Notes: generated from the letters alone by a model not told the origin. Shown: positions 44,926-54,779, numbered from the stretch's first letter. The stretch is DNA of 64,000 bases from Acrasis kona (GCA_026419775.2 JAOPGA020001029.1:1-64000), one strand, 5' to 3'. Made by a program: numbers and translations.

Positions 44926-45688
44926 GATGATTAGATGAAGTTGCAACAACACAAAAGTATAAAAATGATGTTAGAATGAAGGCTGCTACAATATAGGATA
45001 AGAAAAAGGAAAATGGTATTAAAAAAATACCACTCCCCGTAATAGCATATTATCAACGAAGACTTTATAATGGAATTTGCTTAAAATTTATTTGAAGTAC
45101 AAAAAATGTTAACCTTCTGCCAACTGTATGGAAAATACTGCAAAGGAAAAGAAGTTGAATCAAGACCCTTTACACTATTTCGACAACAGTGCGGTACACA
45201 TTGATAACCAAGGAACGCCAATAGTTGTAAGAATAACAACTTCACTGAAAGTGAGTGTACTTTTATGAGAGAAATTATTGGTACAACGTCTAATGCAGTC
45301 GCGCCGTCCAAATGCCAAGGAACTAGACATAAAACAAAAAAGAAGGCCACAAAGTCAAAATCTTGAAAACATGGTACAGATGGTTCATACCATCATGCTT
45401 ACTGGTATGAGAGAGTACAGGATCCAGGTGCTAAGCCTCATTTCTCAAAAGAAACATTAGAGTGCAGAAGCAATGGTGATGTAACTGCATTTTTAAAGGC
45501 AATGTAGCAGACATCATTAGAGGTATCCGCTTTTTTGAAAGCATTCAATCCAGAAATTTATGATATTTGAGAAGTGTAAAGAAGGTTACAGAACATCAAC
45601 CAAATCATTTATATCTCATTTGACGCTATGGATGTGACGACTTATTGGTGTGGTTGCGGGGCGAATCTTATCCAAAATATTGTCATTC
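44926..45688. other. Decayed stretch between two transposons
   Basis: About 760 bp with only short, motif-free frames on both strands (for example 45081-45350 minus and 45278-45460 plus). Short coding-like runs such as MLTFCQLYGKYCKGKEVES near 45106 suggest old transposon remains. No gene is supported. Confidence 0.5.
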
Positions 45689-45779
45689 CACAATAACCAT
45701 GCTGTGATTTCAGAAAATATCCGAAATTGGTGGTTGACTTTCCGAAACAATTTCGGAAACATTTCAGAAGCACTTCGTA

Positions 45780-46731
45780 ATGGTTTACACTGAAAACCAG
45801 TACGGTCGCGTATATACTAATGGAGCACCTCTTCGCCATGAACAGCAAATAGAAATAATTCAGAGACATCTTCGTCGGACAAAGCAAAAGAATATTGCCA
45901 GGATAATGGGTATAGATGTACGTACAGTCAAAAAATATATTCAAGATTATGGGAATGATGTTGAAGTGCGCGGACAAGGTCGTCCAAGTATGGAGAGTGA
46001 ATAGTCAAATCCACTTTTAATTCAATACATTGAAACATTAACAATCCAGAATCCATTTTTAATGTTGAAAGAGTTGAAAGACATTCTTTTTGAAGAGTTT
46101 GGACTTGACATCTCAATACAACAAATTTTGTACATCCGTCGACACAGATTGAAATTTGTACGCCGTCGAGTATCTTTGATTGCCCATAATCGAACTAGAC
46201 ATTATGTACAAGAGTTGCGAAAATATTGGCGAGATAACATTTGGTATCAAGACATTTTAAATTTTGTGTATATTGATGAGACACATATTGACTTTCGCAT
46301 ACTAAACAAGAAGTATGGATGCTGTCAAAGAGGAGAAAAAGCAGAGTTCCCTGCTGGTAATGTTATGAGATCATCATATTCTTTCGTGAATTGATAGCAA
46401 AACACGGAACAGATGTAGTGTATGTAATGGACAATGTAAGAATTCATCATTCTGCTGAAATGCAAGAATTCTTTGAAGAAAATGGTATCAAGATGTTATA
46501 TTTACCTCCATATTCACCAGATTACAACCCAATTGAATTATCATTTGGATATATGAAGAGATATATGCAAAATTATGAAAGTAGACCTCGTGAGCGAGTT
46601 GAGTTAGAAAATGATGCCTATATGCCCATATGTTCCGTGTGATTAAGCGAGCAATTGATGCAATTCCAGAGCATGTCATCACCAACAATACATCGCGCTG
46701 TATCAAGAACTGGAATAAAGATAATATATAA
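45780..46731 (+). pseudogene. IS630/Tc1-type DDE transposase, disrupted
   Basis: The N-terminus carries a helix-turn-helix (LRHEQQIEIIQRHLRRTKQKNIARIMGIDVRTVKKYI), which in this family binds the inverted repeats. It ends at an in-frame TAG near 46002. The catalytic domain follows with three acidic sites: FVYIDETHID, VVYVMDNVRIHHS and LPPYSPDYNPIELSFGYMKR. The spacing between the first two is about 45 residues shorter than usual, and the frame shifts at about 46394, so an internal deletion is likely. A further shift near 46620 precedes the end (CIKNWNKDNI). It therefore lacks activity in this copy. Confidence 0.85.
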
Positions 46732-46957
46732 AACAATTTATTTATTTATTTCATTATCACTGATGGTGCTTTGTTACAAATAGAACAGCTAATTCATCCT
46801 CTCTACTTTTTTGTATAAGAACACTCTTTTGTTCACTTGTCAGTGCAGACTCANNGAGNTTCACCAATCGAATTGAAGCATCTGAAATTAGCTTTGTAAT
46901 TTGTTGAATTTTTTCATCTCGTTGTTTTTGAGATTCATGATGCTTATTATAAATTCC

Positions 46958-47711
46958 TTACGTAATTGTCAACGTCCCCTGTAACTCATTTATAATATCC
47001 TCAGTATGTGTGGACTGACGATTGTGGGCATTTATTGACATAGCATCTTTGACATTTGTAAATGCAATCAAATCATTATATTGATGGAAAATATCCTCCA
47101 CCAAATCAATTTTCTCATTCTCCTCATCATCCTCATTGTCACTATCACTGTCAACATTTACAGGTACAATCTGGTACGTTATAGCATCCTCTACATCACT
47201 ACCCTCAGGATCTGATGCATCTTGTGGTGCCTCCTCATGATCCCTTTTATAAGTGTTCTTCTTCATGTGTGCAACTATCTCTTGGCGTTGCAACTCTCTT
47301 TGTTTATCTAAAATTTTTTTATGTTTAATTCCATCAAGGACATTACACTGTTTCCAACCTTTTCTTGTTTGATAACACGTTGCTTTTTGGTTGAAAGTTT
47401 CTCGACTTCATTTTCTTCTAGTTCAGAGCACATTCTCTTTGATGCCAATTGTCGCTTTTTTGGTTTGTTTAGCTAGTTTCTGTTAATAAAGAAGTGAGCT
47501 CCTTTGTTGTTTGTAGATTTGTCACAAATTTATCCACTGTCTCAATGCACTCTTTGTGTCTTTTATTGTCTAACACTGATTTAATGATGACAAGGTTGCG
47601 TGTGTCCTTTGCAAAGGATTTTAAGGATGGGAATAATCTTGGTGCTACCAACCCCACCATGCTAGCAGCAAATTGTGTGTTGTTTTCTTCATCACAGTTG
47701 AGATTTGTCAT
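46958..47711 (-). pseudogene. Second gene of the Tc1-like element, acidic/coiled protein, disrupted
   Basis: Minus-strand frames 47711-47469 (MTNLNCDEENNTQFAASMVG) and 47293-46958 (REIVAHMKKNTYKRDHEEAP ... SDSDNEDDEENEKIDLVEDI) are separated by a Lys/Glu-rich part with a basic cluster (STKKQRVIKQEK) in shifted frames. It looks like a small nuclear-type protein with an acidic stretch. It has no similarity to a known transposase. Its position inside the terminal repeats suggests an accessory protein of the transposon. Several n bases at about 46855 lie just outside. Whether the breaks are real or assembly errors cannot be judged here. Confidence 0.45.
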
Positions 47712-47861
47712 TGTTTATATACAACTGTTCAAAAGATTTCAGAAAGGTTTTGGAAGGGTTTTGGAAAGATTTCGGAAAGATTACGGAAAGTTTTCTGGTT
47801 GTCAAGAAATTTATTGAAGCTGGACAAACATGGTTATTGTGAAATAATAATAATTGTATTT

Positions 47862-47968
47862 TTTTGAAAACAGGGATAAGCCTGATAGTTTATTGGTAGT
47901 TTTACAACCTCCGTCAATGGTTATTGATGAGTTACCATACACAAAAAAATTATATATACAAATCAGAA
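47862..47968 (-). mobile_element. LINE 3' terminal fragment, minus strand
   Basis: Reverse complement of the LINE 3' UTR (1235-1337), from TGATTTGTATATATAAT to the terminal GTTTTC plus A-tail. Only about 105 bp are present, so it is a severely 5'-truncated insertion. It begins 20 bp beyond the inverted-repeat end of the Tc1-like element. Flanks (TAATAATTGTA and AATAGTTGTAAG) are similar but not identical, so a target duplication is possible but weak. Confidence 0.85.
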
Positions 47969-48220
47969 ATAGTTGTAAGTGACACAGTTGAGTTGACTTG
48001 TGTGAAGTCATCAATATACATGTCATGAGCGTGAAGACTATTTTATCGTGTATATTACCTATTCATCGAATGGTATAAAGAGTGTTCTAAACGTAATTAG
48101 GTATTGTATAATGAACATTCTATTAGTATTGTTCAAAAGATATATAATTATCAAACATTCTATTGAACAATCGTTTGGCGAAGTCCTGTACAAACCATCG
48201 GTTTCTTTACAGTTCATTAA

Positions 48221-48258
48221 GCGCCTACAGGCGCAAACCCTTAATAACCCGTTGGGTT
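48221..48258. repeat. Pair of short GC-rich hairpins
   Basis: GCGCCT-AC-AGGCGC (48221-48234) forms a perfect 6-bp stem, and AACCC-GTT-GGGTT (48246-48258) a perfect 5-bp stem 11 bp downstream, in an otherwise AT-rich stretch. The arrangement resembles double-hairpin elements described in some fungal and protist mitochondrial genomes. Origin here is unknown. Confidence 0.55.
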
Positions 48259-48828
48259 AGGTCCTACTAATTAAACATCACACTTTCATTACATTTCATT
48301 CGTAACATTGTTTTGAATGTTAATTTTATTAAACAAATTGGAATTCCGTGGAAACAGTTATAGATGGCAAAAAGTTAGACAGTACGTAAGAGACCCTTCG
48401 CGGATGCCCTCAATATAATGTCTATAATTCTGATGAACAATTGTTTCTTTTTGCTTCACTGTCTCATGATAATTCCATGTTAATGTATCTAGAACTTCTG
48501 TTATTTTCGTAGCATAAATCTCTCCTGTTCTGCACTTACCATACAAAGCCTTTTGAGCACTATCACGTTAAACAAAGTCCTAGTTTCGCGTGGAAATCAC
48601 ACAGGGATTTAAAGGCTGCTTCTTCTATTATTCTTGGATCACCATTGGTTGCTTCAGAGACACCAACACTAACAACCTGTAACAATCTGTTCACTAGGTG
48701 AGCGTGACGAAAAAGCAGATCCTTGAAAATAAAGTGCGTGATGTCTTCTCTGGTAAGATTTTAAACCAAATTTTCACTCATAAAGCTTAGAAGAAGAGGA
48801 AGAAGAACGAAGACGGAGATGAATCATG

Positions 48829-49107
48829 ATTTTTCAACAGTAAAAAAAGCAATTGCCGAAGACGAAAACATGAGAGCTATCGCAATAAAGTAATGCTTGG
48901 AATGAAGAGAAAGTATGGGATGTTGATTCATCAAGACGGCTCTTTCGATCCAGCCGTGAAAAAAAGCATTAGCGATACAATGAAGGAAAGAAGAGACAGG
49001 CAAAGAATGAGGCCAAGACTAATGAGATGGAGGATGTTGCAGGAAAGTTTGGAATGACCCCAGAAGAAATGGAGAAGTTCTCAAATATCACCAAACCAAG
49101 GGTCTGA
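48829..49107 (+). pseudogene. Decayed small coding sequence, unknown
   Basis: Three coding-like runs in different frames follow each other: MNHDFSTVKKAIAEDENMRAIAIK (48829), MLGMKRKYGMLIHQDGSFDPAVKK (48893) and NEMEDVAGKFGMTPEEMEKFSNI ending at a TGA at 49105-49107. Single-base shifts separate them. The runs have consistent amino-acid composition (charged, helical), so this was probably one gene. The family is not recognised. Confidence 0.35.
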
Positions 49108-49365
49108 GCAATCCAGTTGGAGATGAAGATTCGCAAAAGTCTGATGTTCACGAATAAATTAATTATCTTGAAATCAATTTTCTTGCTGCTTCCTTCTACG
49201 CCATTCCAACACCCAAAAGCTTCATAACAATCAGCGACGACCACCAGTGTCTACCACTATATTATGATTACCCTGCTTGCCACTAGTGCCATCCACCAAA
49301 ATCCTGTGGTGTTTTCCACTTCGATGCTAATACCACTGGTGGTTACCACTATTTGATGGATATTA

Positions 49366-49470
49366 CCGGTGGTTGCCACTGAATTCTGCGAAATTGGTGG
49401 AATTTTATTGGTGGTAAACACAAAGTCAAATTTGTCCCGGTGGTTGCCACTGAATTCTGCGAAATTGGTG
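49366..49470. repeat. 34-bp direct repeats with GGTGG/CCACT motif
   Basis: A 34-bp sequence starting CCGGTGGTTGCCACTGAATT occurs at 49366-49399 and 49437-49470, identical, 71 bp apart. Partial units (CCACTGGTGGTTACCACT at about 49333) precede them. The unit has an internal GGTGG..CCACT dyad. The second copy ends 90 bp upstream of the F-box gene start. Confidence 0.8.
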
Positions 49471-49559
49471 TTGACCACCACTTTTTCCGCCGATTAGAAA
49501 ACCATATTGCCAACTTAAGCAGTTGAAGGATGACCTGATTGGAATTGTTCAAAAACACA

Positions 49560-51836
49560 ATGACAGACGTATTTATTTCAAGCGATGTGCTTTGCTACCT
49601 GCTATCGTTCGTCCACTACCACTTGTACCCCACACTGCAGCAAGTGTGTAAGGACTGGAGGAGGGACATAGGTAACCATCTTAGGTACAACACAGACGTA
49701 CTCGACCTTATCAATCCATTAAACGTTCAAAACAGCACTGAAACCTCTAGACACTTGACCGACTTTATTAAAAATTATTCCCCCAAAAACATCAAATTAA
49801 TGAGGCTCTATTCATTAAGTAAGCTCGGCCACGACCTCCTACTTTTCAAAGAGTTTCAATCATTGGAGTGCTTGGACCTTATTACATTTAAAAATGTTTA
49901 TGAGTTAACCATCATTCAGAAAGCTTTACCTTCATTAAAAAGAGTTAGGATAACTAGCATGTTTGGTGAAAGCATGTATTGGCTAGATGAGTACGTACGC
50001 AAGATGACCGATTCACCATTATGTGTGGAAGTATTTTTTTACGACCCTCTCAGTTTTCACGATTCATATTCATCCATCACCATCCACCAAGTACCAAATG
50101 GTCCAGAATTCTACATTCAACGTTTCCACAGGATGAGCCTTCGAGAAGGTCTTGAATTCAACTTTCGAGACGCTTTTATTGACACAGCCGTTGCCGATTT
50201 CGTCTTTGAAAGAATCAAAGTAGAGGACCTTAGGGGATATACACAAGAAGAGAGACTAATCAAAATACCTTCTCTTCATGACCTAACCGCGGAGATAGTA
50301 CCATGGCGGAGTAGCCTAGAAAGTTTAAAGAACATTATTTTCAGGCTGGCCCAAAGAGATGAAAGTTGGATTAATGCACATGAAACGGAACGCGACATGA
50401 CTAGAATGTTGTCAAACATTCAGAGAGATTGTACATTTTATCAATATCTAATAGAGGAATGTGGTCTAAGTACAAGATCAAATAACGTTAATCCATTGTA
50501 TGTGGCAAAAGGATCTGGTCATTCCCGAGTTGTAGATTACCTCATTGAAAAAGATCCCGAACTCTTGCGTCTTGGAGAGATGACTAATAAAGAGAAGAAA
50601 CACAGTTTGCTTTGTGACTCACAACATAATGATTATGTGTGTAAAACTTTGTTGTTAAATGGACAAGATTTTCTTGTTAGTGAACAAGATTATTTAAATA
50701 GATGGATTAAGGATAATGGTGCATTGTTACTTGATCACGGTCAACTGTTATCTCTTCATTGTTGGTTTGACTATGATTACAACATCAATAAAAAGCAAAA
50801 ACCACCTATTTATGTAATGGTCAAACGATTTGCGCATGATGAAAAATTTCCTTCTTTTTTGAAGTGCTTCCCCAAGGGTGCATTTAAAGATTGTAAGACA
50901 CCTAGCGGAAAAACATTATTGCATCCGTTATTTTGTAATCAAGTAGAGGTAGCTCAAACTTTAATTTATCACCATAATGTGAGCTTTCTGGATGCCAATG
51001 AATCTGGTTTTAGTTTTCTTGATTTAATGTTGCGGTGTTATGATCGGGATGTTTGCCAAATGTTTGACATGTTGATTTCTAATGGGTTAGAAATTCATGG
51101 TGAAACTAATAGTGTACTTTTAATTTCCATGTTTATAAACAAACACTTGTGCTGTCATTTAATAAGAGAACATTTGATTCCTGCTGGGCTATGTGATGGG
51201 GCTATCAATCAAATAAAGTATAAAGATGTTTTGTGTCGTGTCTTTAGGGATTTAAAAGTTACCACCTCTCAGTTGTTTGATAATTACAAGCAAGTCTTTA
51301 ACTTTCAGGTATACCGTCTTGTGGATAACCACATTGCAGTATTTGATGCTTTTGATGATAAATCATCAATCGTTGATAATTACTGTGCCCCGTACCTTGA
51401 TCAAGGTGGCAGTAAAAAGTCTTTGTTCATGAATGCGATCAATCATGGACTGTTCAACTTACTGCATTGGGTTGTGGATAACTGCTCTTCTGCTACTTCA
51501 AAACATGATATTTTGTATGGATTAAGACGGAACAATAATTCAGAGTCTAACATAATGCATTATTTGGCAAAAACTATTACGGACGAGTTATTTAAAAATG
51601 ATGTAAAAAATTTCTTGGACAAAATTTTCGCTCTATCTGAGAGACCCTTAACAGAGATGAAAAACAGCGAAGGAAAGACTCCTATCCAATGCGTAACAAG
51701 AAAATCAGGAAGCAAAATGTTGGTATATTTGTATGACATTCATAAACAAGAGGAAAAAACGAAACCAAGAGAAAGAGCTCGCGAGACTTCTGAACCAACA
51801 CAACCGATAAAGAGGAAAAAAAGAAGGATAAAATAA
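49560..51836 (+). CDS. F-box protein with degenerate ankyrin-like repeats
   Basis: 758 aa, no intron. The start is the ATG at 49560 (the open frame upstream lacks an ATG). Residues about 5-45 form an F-box-like helix set (ISSDVLCYLLSFVHYHLYPTLQQVCKDWRRDI), which would bind Skp1 in an SCF ubiquitin ligase. Ankyrin-like units appear from about residue 309 (NPLYVAKGSGHSRVVDYLIEKDPELL) and again around 460 (KTLLHPLFCNQVEVAQTLIYHHNVSF) and 650-700. They are imperfect. The C-terminus is strongly basic (KPRERARETSEPTQPIKRKKRRIK), probably a nuclear signal. F-box/ankyrin proteins are expanded in several amoebae and poxviruses. This one is a normal host gene with no sign of viral origin. The substrate is unknown. 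Confidence 0.65.
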   Translation: MTDVFISSDVLCYLLSFVHYHLYPTLQQVCKDWRRDIGNHLRYNTDVLDLINPLNVQNSTETSRHLTDFIKNYSPKNIKLMRLYSLSKLGHDLLLFKEFQSLECLDLITFKNVYELTIIQKALPSLKRVRITSMFGESMYWLDEYVRKMTDSPLCVEVFFYDPLSFHDSYSSITIHQVPNGPEFYIQRFHRMSLREGLEFNFRDAFIDTAVADFVFERIKVEDLRGYTQEERLIKIPSLHDLTAEIVPWRSSLESLKNIIFRLAQRDESWINAHETERDMTRMLSNIQRDCTFYQYLIEECGLSTRSNNVNPLYVAKGSGHSRVVDYLIEKDPELLRLGEMTNKEKKHSLLCDSQHNDYVCKTLLLNGQDFLVSEQDYLNRWIKDNGALLLDHGQLLSLHCWFDYDYNINKKQKPPIYVMVKRFAHDEKFPSFLKCFPKGAFKDCKTPSGKTLLHPLFCNQVEVAQTLIYHHNVSFLDANESGFSFLDLMLRCYDRDVCQMFDMLISNGLEIHGETNSVLLISMFINKHLCCHLIREHLIPAGLCDGAINQIKYKDVLCRVFRDLKVTTSQLFDNYKQVFNFQVYRLVDNHIAVFDAFDDKSSIVDNYCAPYLDQGGSKKSLFMNAINHGLFNLLHWVVDNCSSATSKHDILYGLRRNNNSESNIMHYLAKTITDELFKNDVKNFLDKIFALSERPLTEMKNSEGKTPIQCVTRKSGSKMLVYLYDIHKQEEKTKPRERARETSEPTQPIKRKKRRIK

Positions 51837-51957
51837 ACAACTTGTATTCATATGATTCTCTTATTTCTATGCTAGTTGTTTGGATGATCATCTCAGATTA
51901 AATTTTATCCGGGAGAACGAAGTCAACCTAAGAACTATATTACAAAAAATCCTCAGC

Positions 51958-53374
51958 ATGATCCACTCCCTGTTCATAATCAACAACCAAGGGTATTAAT
52001 ATTGTACTTCTATATTATTAATATATTAGTGAGATCATCATAGAGAAACATTGGAGAGGCAGAGTGAGCCGCTCGGTTGGTGAATACTTTGTTGAGCAGG
52101 TCAGAAAAGCTGGTAGTCCCGAGGAAACACCCCCAGTTATTGCGATGAGCAATCACTACATTATACACGTTTTGCGATCAGATGTGTTTTTCGTTGGTGT
52201 TGTACGTTTGTACTTTGTGACTTTTTCAATTTTGCTGACTAATGAATAGGTGCAATCAGAAACACCTCCTTTGATGGTTGTTGAGCTACTAAATCGTTTG
52301 GTTGAGGTTCTTACCTCCTACATTGGAAAGATTGACGACAATAACATTAAGCAAAATTTTGTAACTCTATATCAAGTACGTAAACCAAAACTCTTATAGT
52401 TTTATTTAATTTAATAGCTTTTAGACGAGATGATTGACAATGGATTCCCCATCACAACGGAGCTGTCGCTTCTTCGCGATCTTGTCAAACCCCAAGCAAG
52501 TGTCATCAAGTCAATCACTGATACCGTATCAAGACAAGATAGTGGACATGGGATCTCTCCTGTACCGTGGAGGAAACTGGGCATCAAATATGCTGCTAAT
52601 GAAATTATTTCTTCGACCTTGATGAAGAGATGAATTGCATCATTGATGTGTAAGTCAACTATCAAACACTACCTTCTAACCTTACAAGAAACGGAAACAG
52701 GCACCAAGTGTGAAGTCAACGCCAAGATTAATTGCAACTGTAAACTATCAGGAATGCCTGATCTTGTTCTCAACTTTAAACAACCCCAAATGATTGAGGA
52801 CGTTAGCTTCCATCCATGCGTACGGTATGCCAAATATGAACAAGACAGAACAGTGTCATTTGTACCTCCTGATGGAGACTTTGTCCTAATGACCTACCGC
52901 ATCACCAACCTACCCATGAGTCCCATTTACTGCAGACCCCAATTAAGCTTCAGCCAAGAAAACAACAGCGGAAACATTAATGTCATGTTAGGAGTCAGAC
53001 ACACCATGGGGAAGCCTCTTGAAGAAGTCAAGGTTAACATTCCATTACCTTGCCAGATTGATTCGCACACCATCACCTGCACTGCAGGAAGCATTACATT
53101 TGATTCTCTCACTAAACGTCTTGTTTGGAATGTTGGAAGGATTGATCCGCAGGATAAAAAGACAATTAGCTGCTCAGGTGGTGTCAGGCTGCCCAACAAG
53201 TCGACAATCTCTAAAAGTGGAGCGGCTGCGGTTTTGATTGATTTCAAGGTGTCTACTGTGGCATTGAGTGGAATAAAAGTTGATGCTGTAAACTTGAAGA
53301 ATGAAAATTACAAACCATACAAGGGAGTACGGTATCAGACAGTGGCTGGTAGATTTGAAGTTAGAACTTATTAA
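51958..53374 (+). CDS. AP3M1: AP-3 adaptor complex subunit mu
   Basis: Five exons: 51958-51992, 52030-52201, 52250-52375, 52418-52649 and 52689-53374, with introns of 37, 48, 42 and 39 nt. The sum is exactly 417 codons, against 418 residues for human AP3M1. Conserved stretches: MIHSLFIINNQGE, EKHWRGRVSRSVGEYF, VQSETPPLMVVELLNRL, DNGFPITTE, VPWRKLGIKYAANE, LSGMPDLVLNF, DVSFHPCVRY and YKPFKG-like YKPYKGVRYQT. AP-3 sorts cargo from endosomes to lysosome-related organelles. Exon 4 has a local problem: around 52600-52649 the conserved YFFDLDEEMNCIIDV is read in a frame shifted from both sides and the nominal frame has a TGA. I treat it as a pair of compensating indels, most likely sequence errors. 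Confidence 0.93.
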
Positions 53375-53384
53375 ATAAACAAAT

Positions 53385-53813
53385 TTATAAATCATCCACA
53401 CCCATTGAAAAGTCGCGACCTGATTTAACTTTCTTCCAATCTTTGACAGATAGTGATTGGTTTCTTCCATTTGATTTCTTCTTTTGACTGAGTGGTTTAT
53501 GTAGACCGGCTTTAATTTGGTTTTCAAGTTTAGCTTGCTTTCTTTGTTTTATGGCTCTTATTTGTTCAGCTCTTTCCGCTTTGACATCATCATTAAGCTT
53601 TTTGTTCAAATCTTTCATCTCTTGTAGTTTTCTCTTCTTCTCCATACGAACTTCTACAGATTCTTGTGTACCTGTACTCTTAACGTAGTTTGAGGAGAAC
53701 CTCTTTCTGGGTTTCTTCCATATACGTCCTGAAACTGGTACACCCTGTACTTCTTTTTGATTATTTTTTACAGTATCATTTGTGGTGTTATCAGCAGGAG
53801 TAGAGCTAACCAT
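53385..53813 (-). CDS. CGR1: CGR1/CCDC86-family nucleolar protein
   Basis: 142 aa, no intron. The family signature GVPVSGRIWKKPRKRFSS lies at residues about 24-41. It is followed by a long Lys/Glu/Arg-rich helix (EVRMEKKRKLQEMKDLNKKLNDDVKAERAEQIRAIKQRK) and a basic C-terminus. Yeast Cgr1 and human CCDC86 share the VSG-x-x-WK motif plus basic coiled coil. Cgr1 is needed for pre-rRNA processing of the 60S subunit in the nucleolus. The stop is 10 bp from the stop of the converging AP-3 mu gene. Confidence 0.8.
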   Translation of the reverse strand: MVSSTPADNTTNDTVKNNQKEVQGVPVSGRIWKKPRKRFSSNYVKSTGTQESVEVRMEKKRKLQEMKDLNKKLNDDVKAERAEQIRAIKQRKQAKLENQIKAGLHKPLSQKKKSNGRNQSLSVKDWKKVKSGRDFSMGVDDL

Positions 53814-54121
53814 GTGTGAATTTTATTTGAGCTTCAATGTATTAATTGTAAGCTGTTGTTACAAAAAAACAATCATGAAGGTCCAAACAGATCGTTCAGC
53901 ATTTTGATTCAGATAAACACAAACAATTGTATATTGAAAGATAGGTTGAGGTTCGGAATTATATAAGACTTTTTTGATTTAGAATATAGATTGATACTGG
54001 TAATAAAAGGTATTTGAATAGAAGGAAATGTTTACATAAATTTTGTTTAAAAAATGTTGAATTTTTATTTTAATTTATCGAATCGCGGTCCTCCTAACAA
54101 TCAGGAGCTCCACTTTCAGAT
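53814..54121. other. Intergenic stretch, nothing recognised
   Basis: AT-rich spacer upstream of the CGR1-like gene. It should carry that gene's promoter. No motif stands out. Confidence 0.45.
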
Positions 54122-54720
54122 TCAGAGATGTTTAAATAATGTAGCCTTTTTTAGTTGTTCGGCATTATCTCTGTTCTTACGTAGGCTGATCATGGTGTTT
54201 TGCGCTTGGTTGATTGCGTCCAAGTCCAAATCAACACGCTCGTTAATCACGTACCAAATTTTGAATTAGCGGTTCAACCTTCTCAGTTGTAACATCTCCG
54301 ACGTCCAACTCTACTGTAGGGTGCTTCCATGAAATTGCAAAAGTTCTTATCAAGTTTTTTGTATGATGACAATGTAACAAATGGTTTCTTGTATCTTGTA
54401 ACTAAGGTAAAGTATTTGGTATTGAATCTTGTATAAGTATGCGCCGAAACTCTTCCAACCATGATCATACTCCTCTGCAGCCATAATTAAATACTTTGTA
54501 TAATCCGAGTAATGTAGCAGTCTCTTTCGTTTATTGAATTCCAGTCTGTGTTTAAATCTCATGCAACAGTCATTCTCACGACAATTGACAGGATAACCTA
54601 GCACTTGAATTAACCGTTGAACTGCCAATACATTATTACCGGCTAGAACTCCGTAGTCTTCTCCGTTGGAGATTGTAATATAGTCAACTTAACGATTGAA
54701 TCACAGAGGTGTGAACAAGA
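54122..54720 (-). pseudogene. Decayed protein gene, unknown family
   Basis: Coding-like runs on the minus strand, in shifting frames: VDYITISNGEDYGVLAGN and LAVQRLIQVLGYPVNCREND at 54700-54560, KRLLHYSDYTKYLIMAAEEYDHGWKSFGAYLYK at 54530-54430, RFNTKYFTLVTRYKKPFVTL at about 54420-54360, SWKHPTVELDVGDVTTEKVEPL at about 54330-54260, and VDLDLDAINQAQNTMISLRK at about 54240-54180, ending at a TGA (54122-54124). At least three single-base shifts and no clear ATG argue against a working gene, unless several tiny introns or sequence errors are present. The family is not recognised. Confidence 0.45.
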
Positions 54721-54779
54721 ATAGATTCTGACTACATCCTGGTTAATACCAATTTTCCTTTTGTCCGCCCCTAACAATT

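Larger units (their letters stand above)
45689..47841. mobile_element. Tc1/IS630-like DNA transposon with terminal inverted repeats
   Basis: The 13-bp sequence CACAATAACCATG at 45689-45701 is repeated exactly in inverted orientation at 47829-47841. Sequence just inside each end shares CCGAAA/CGGAAA-rich subterminal motifs (45730-45775 and 47740-47800). Between them lie a plus-strand transposase (45780-46731) and a divergent coding region on the minus strand (47711-46958). The length is about 2.15 kb. I could not fix the target duplication: the left flank ends in CATTC and the right flank begins AAATAA. The transposase is broken, so this copy is not autonomous. Confidence 0.7.
47969..49365. 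other. Low-gene stretch with hairpins and decayed coding pieces
   Basis: No intact gene is supported. It includes the double hairpin at 48221-48258, minus-strand frame 48358-48546 without motifs, and the decayed coding region at 48829-49107. Upstream of that region a 38-nt GTAAG..TTAG stretch at about 48751-48788 looks like an intron of the typical size. Confidence 0.45.

Noticed and set aside
49366-49470. CRISPR-like array
   Set aside because: Only two full copies of a 34-bp repeat with one spacer, in a eukaryotic genome with no cas genes.
49560-51836. Viral (poxvirus-like) origin for the F-box/ankyrin gene
   Set aside because: Ankyrin+F-box proteins occur in poxviruses, but domain order here is F-box first, base composition matches the neighbours, and no other viral gene is present.
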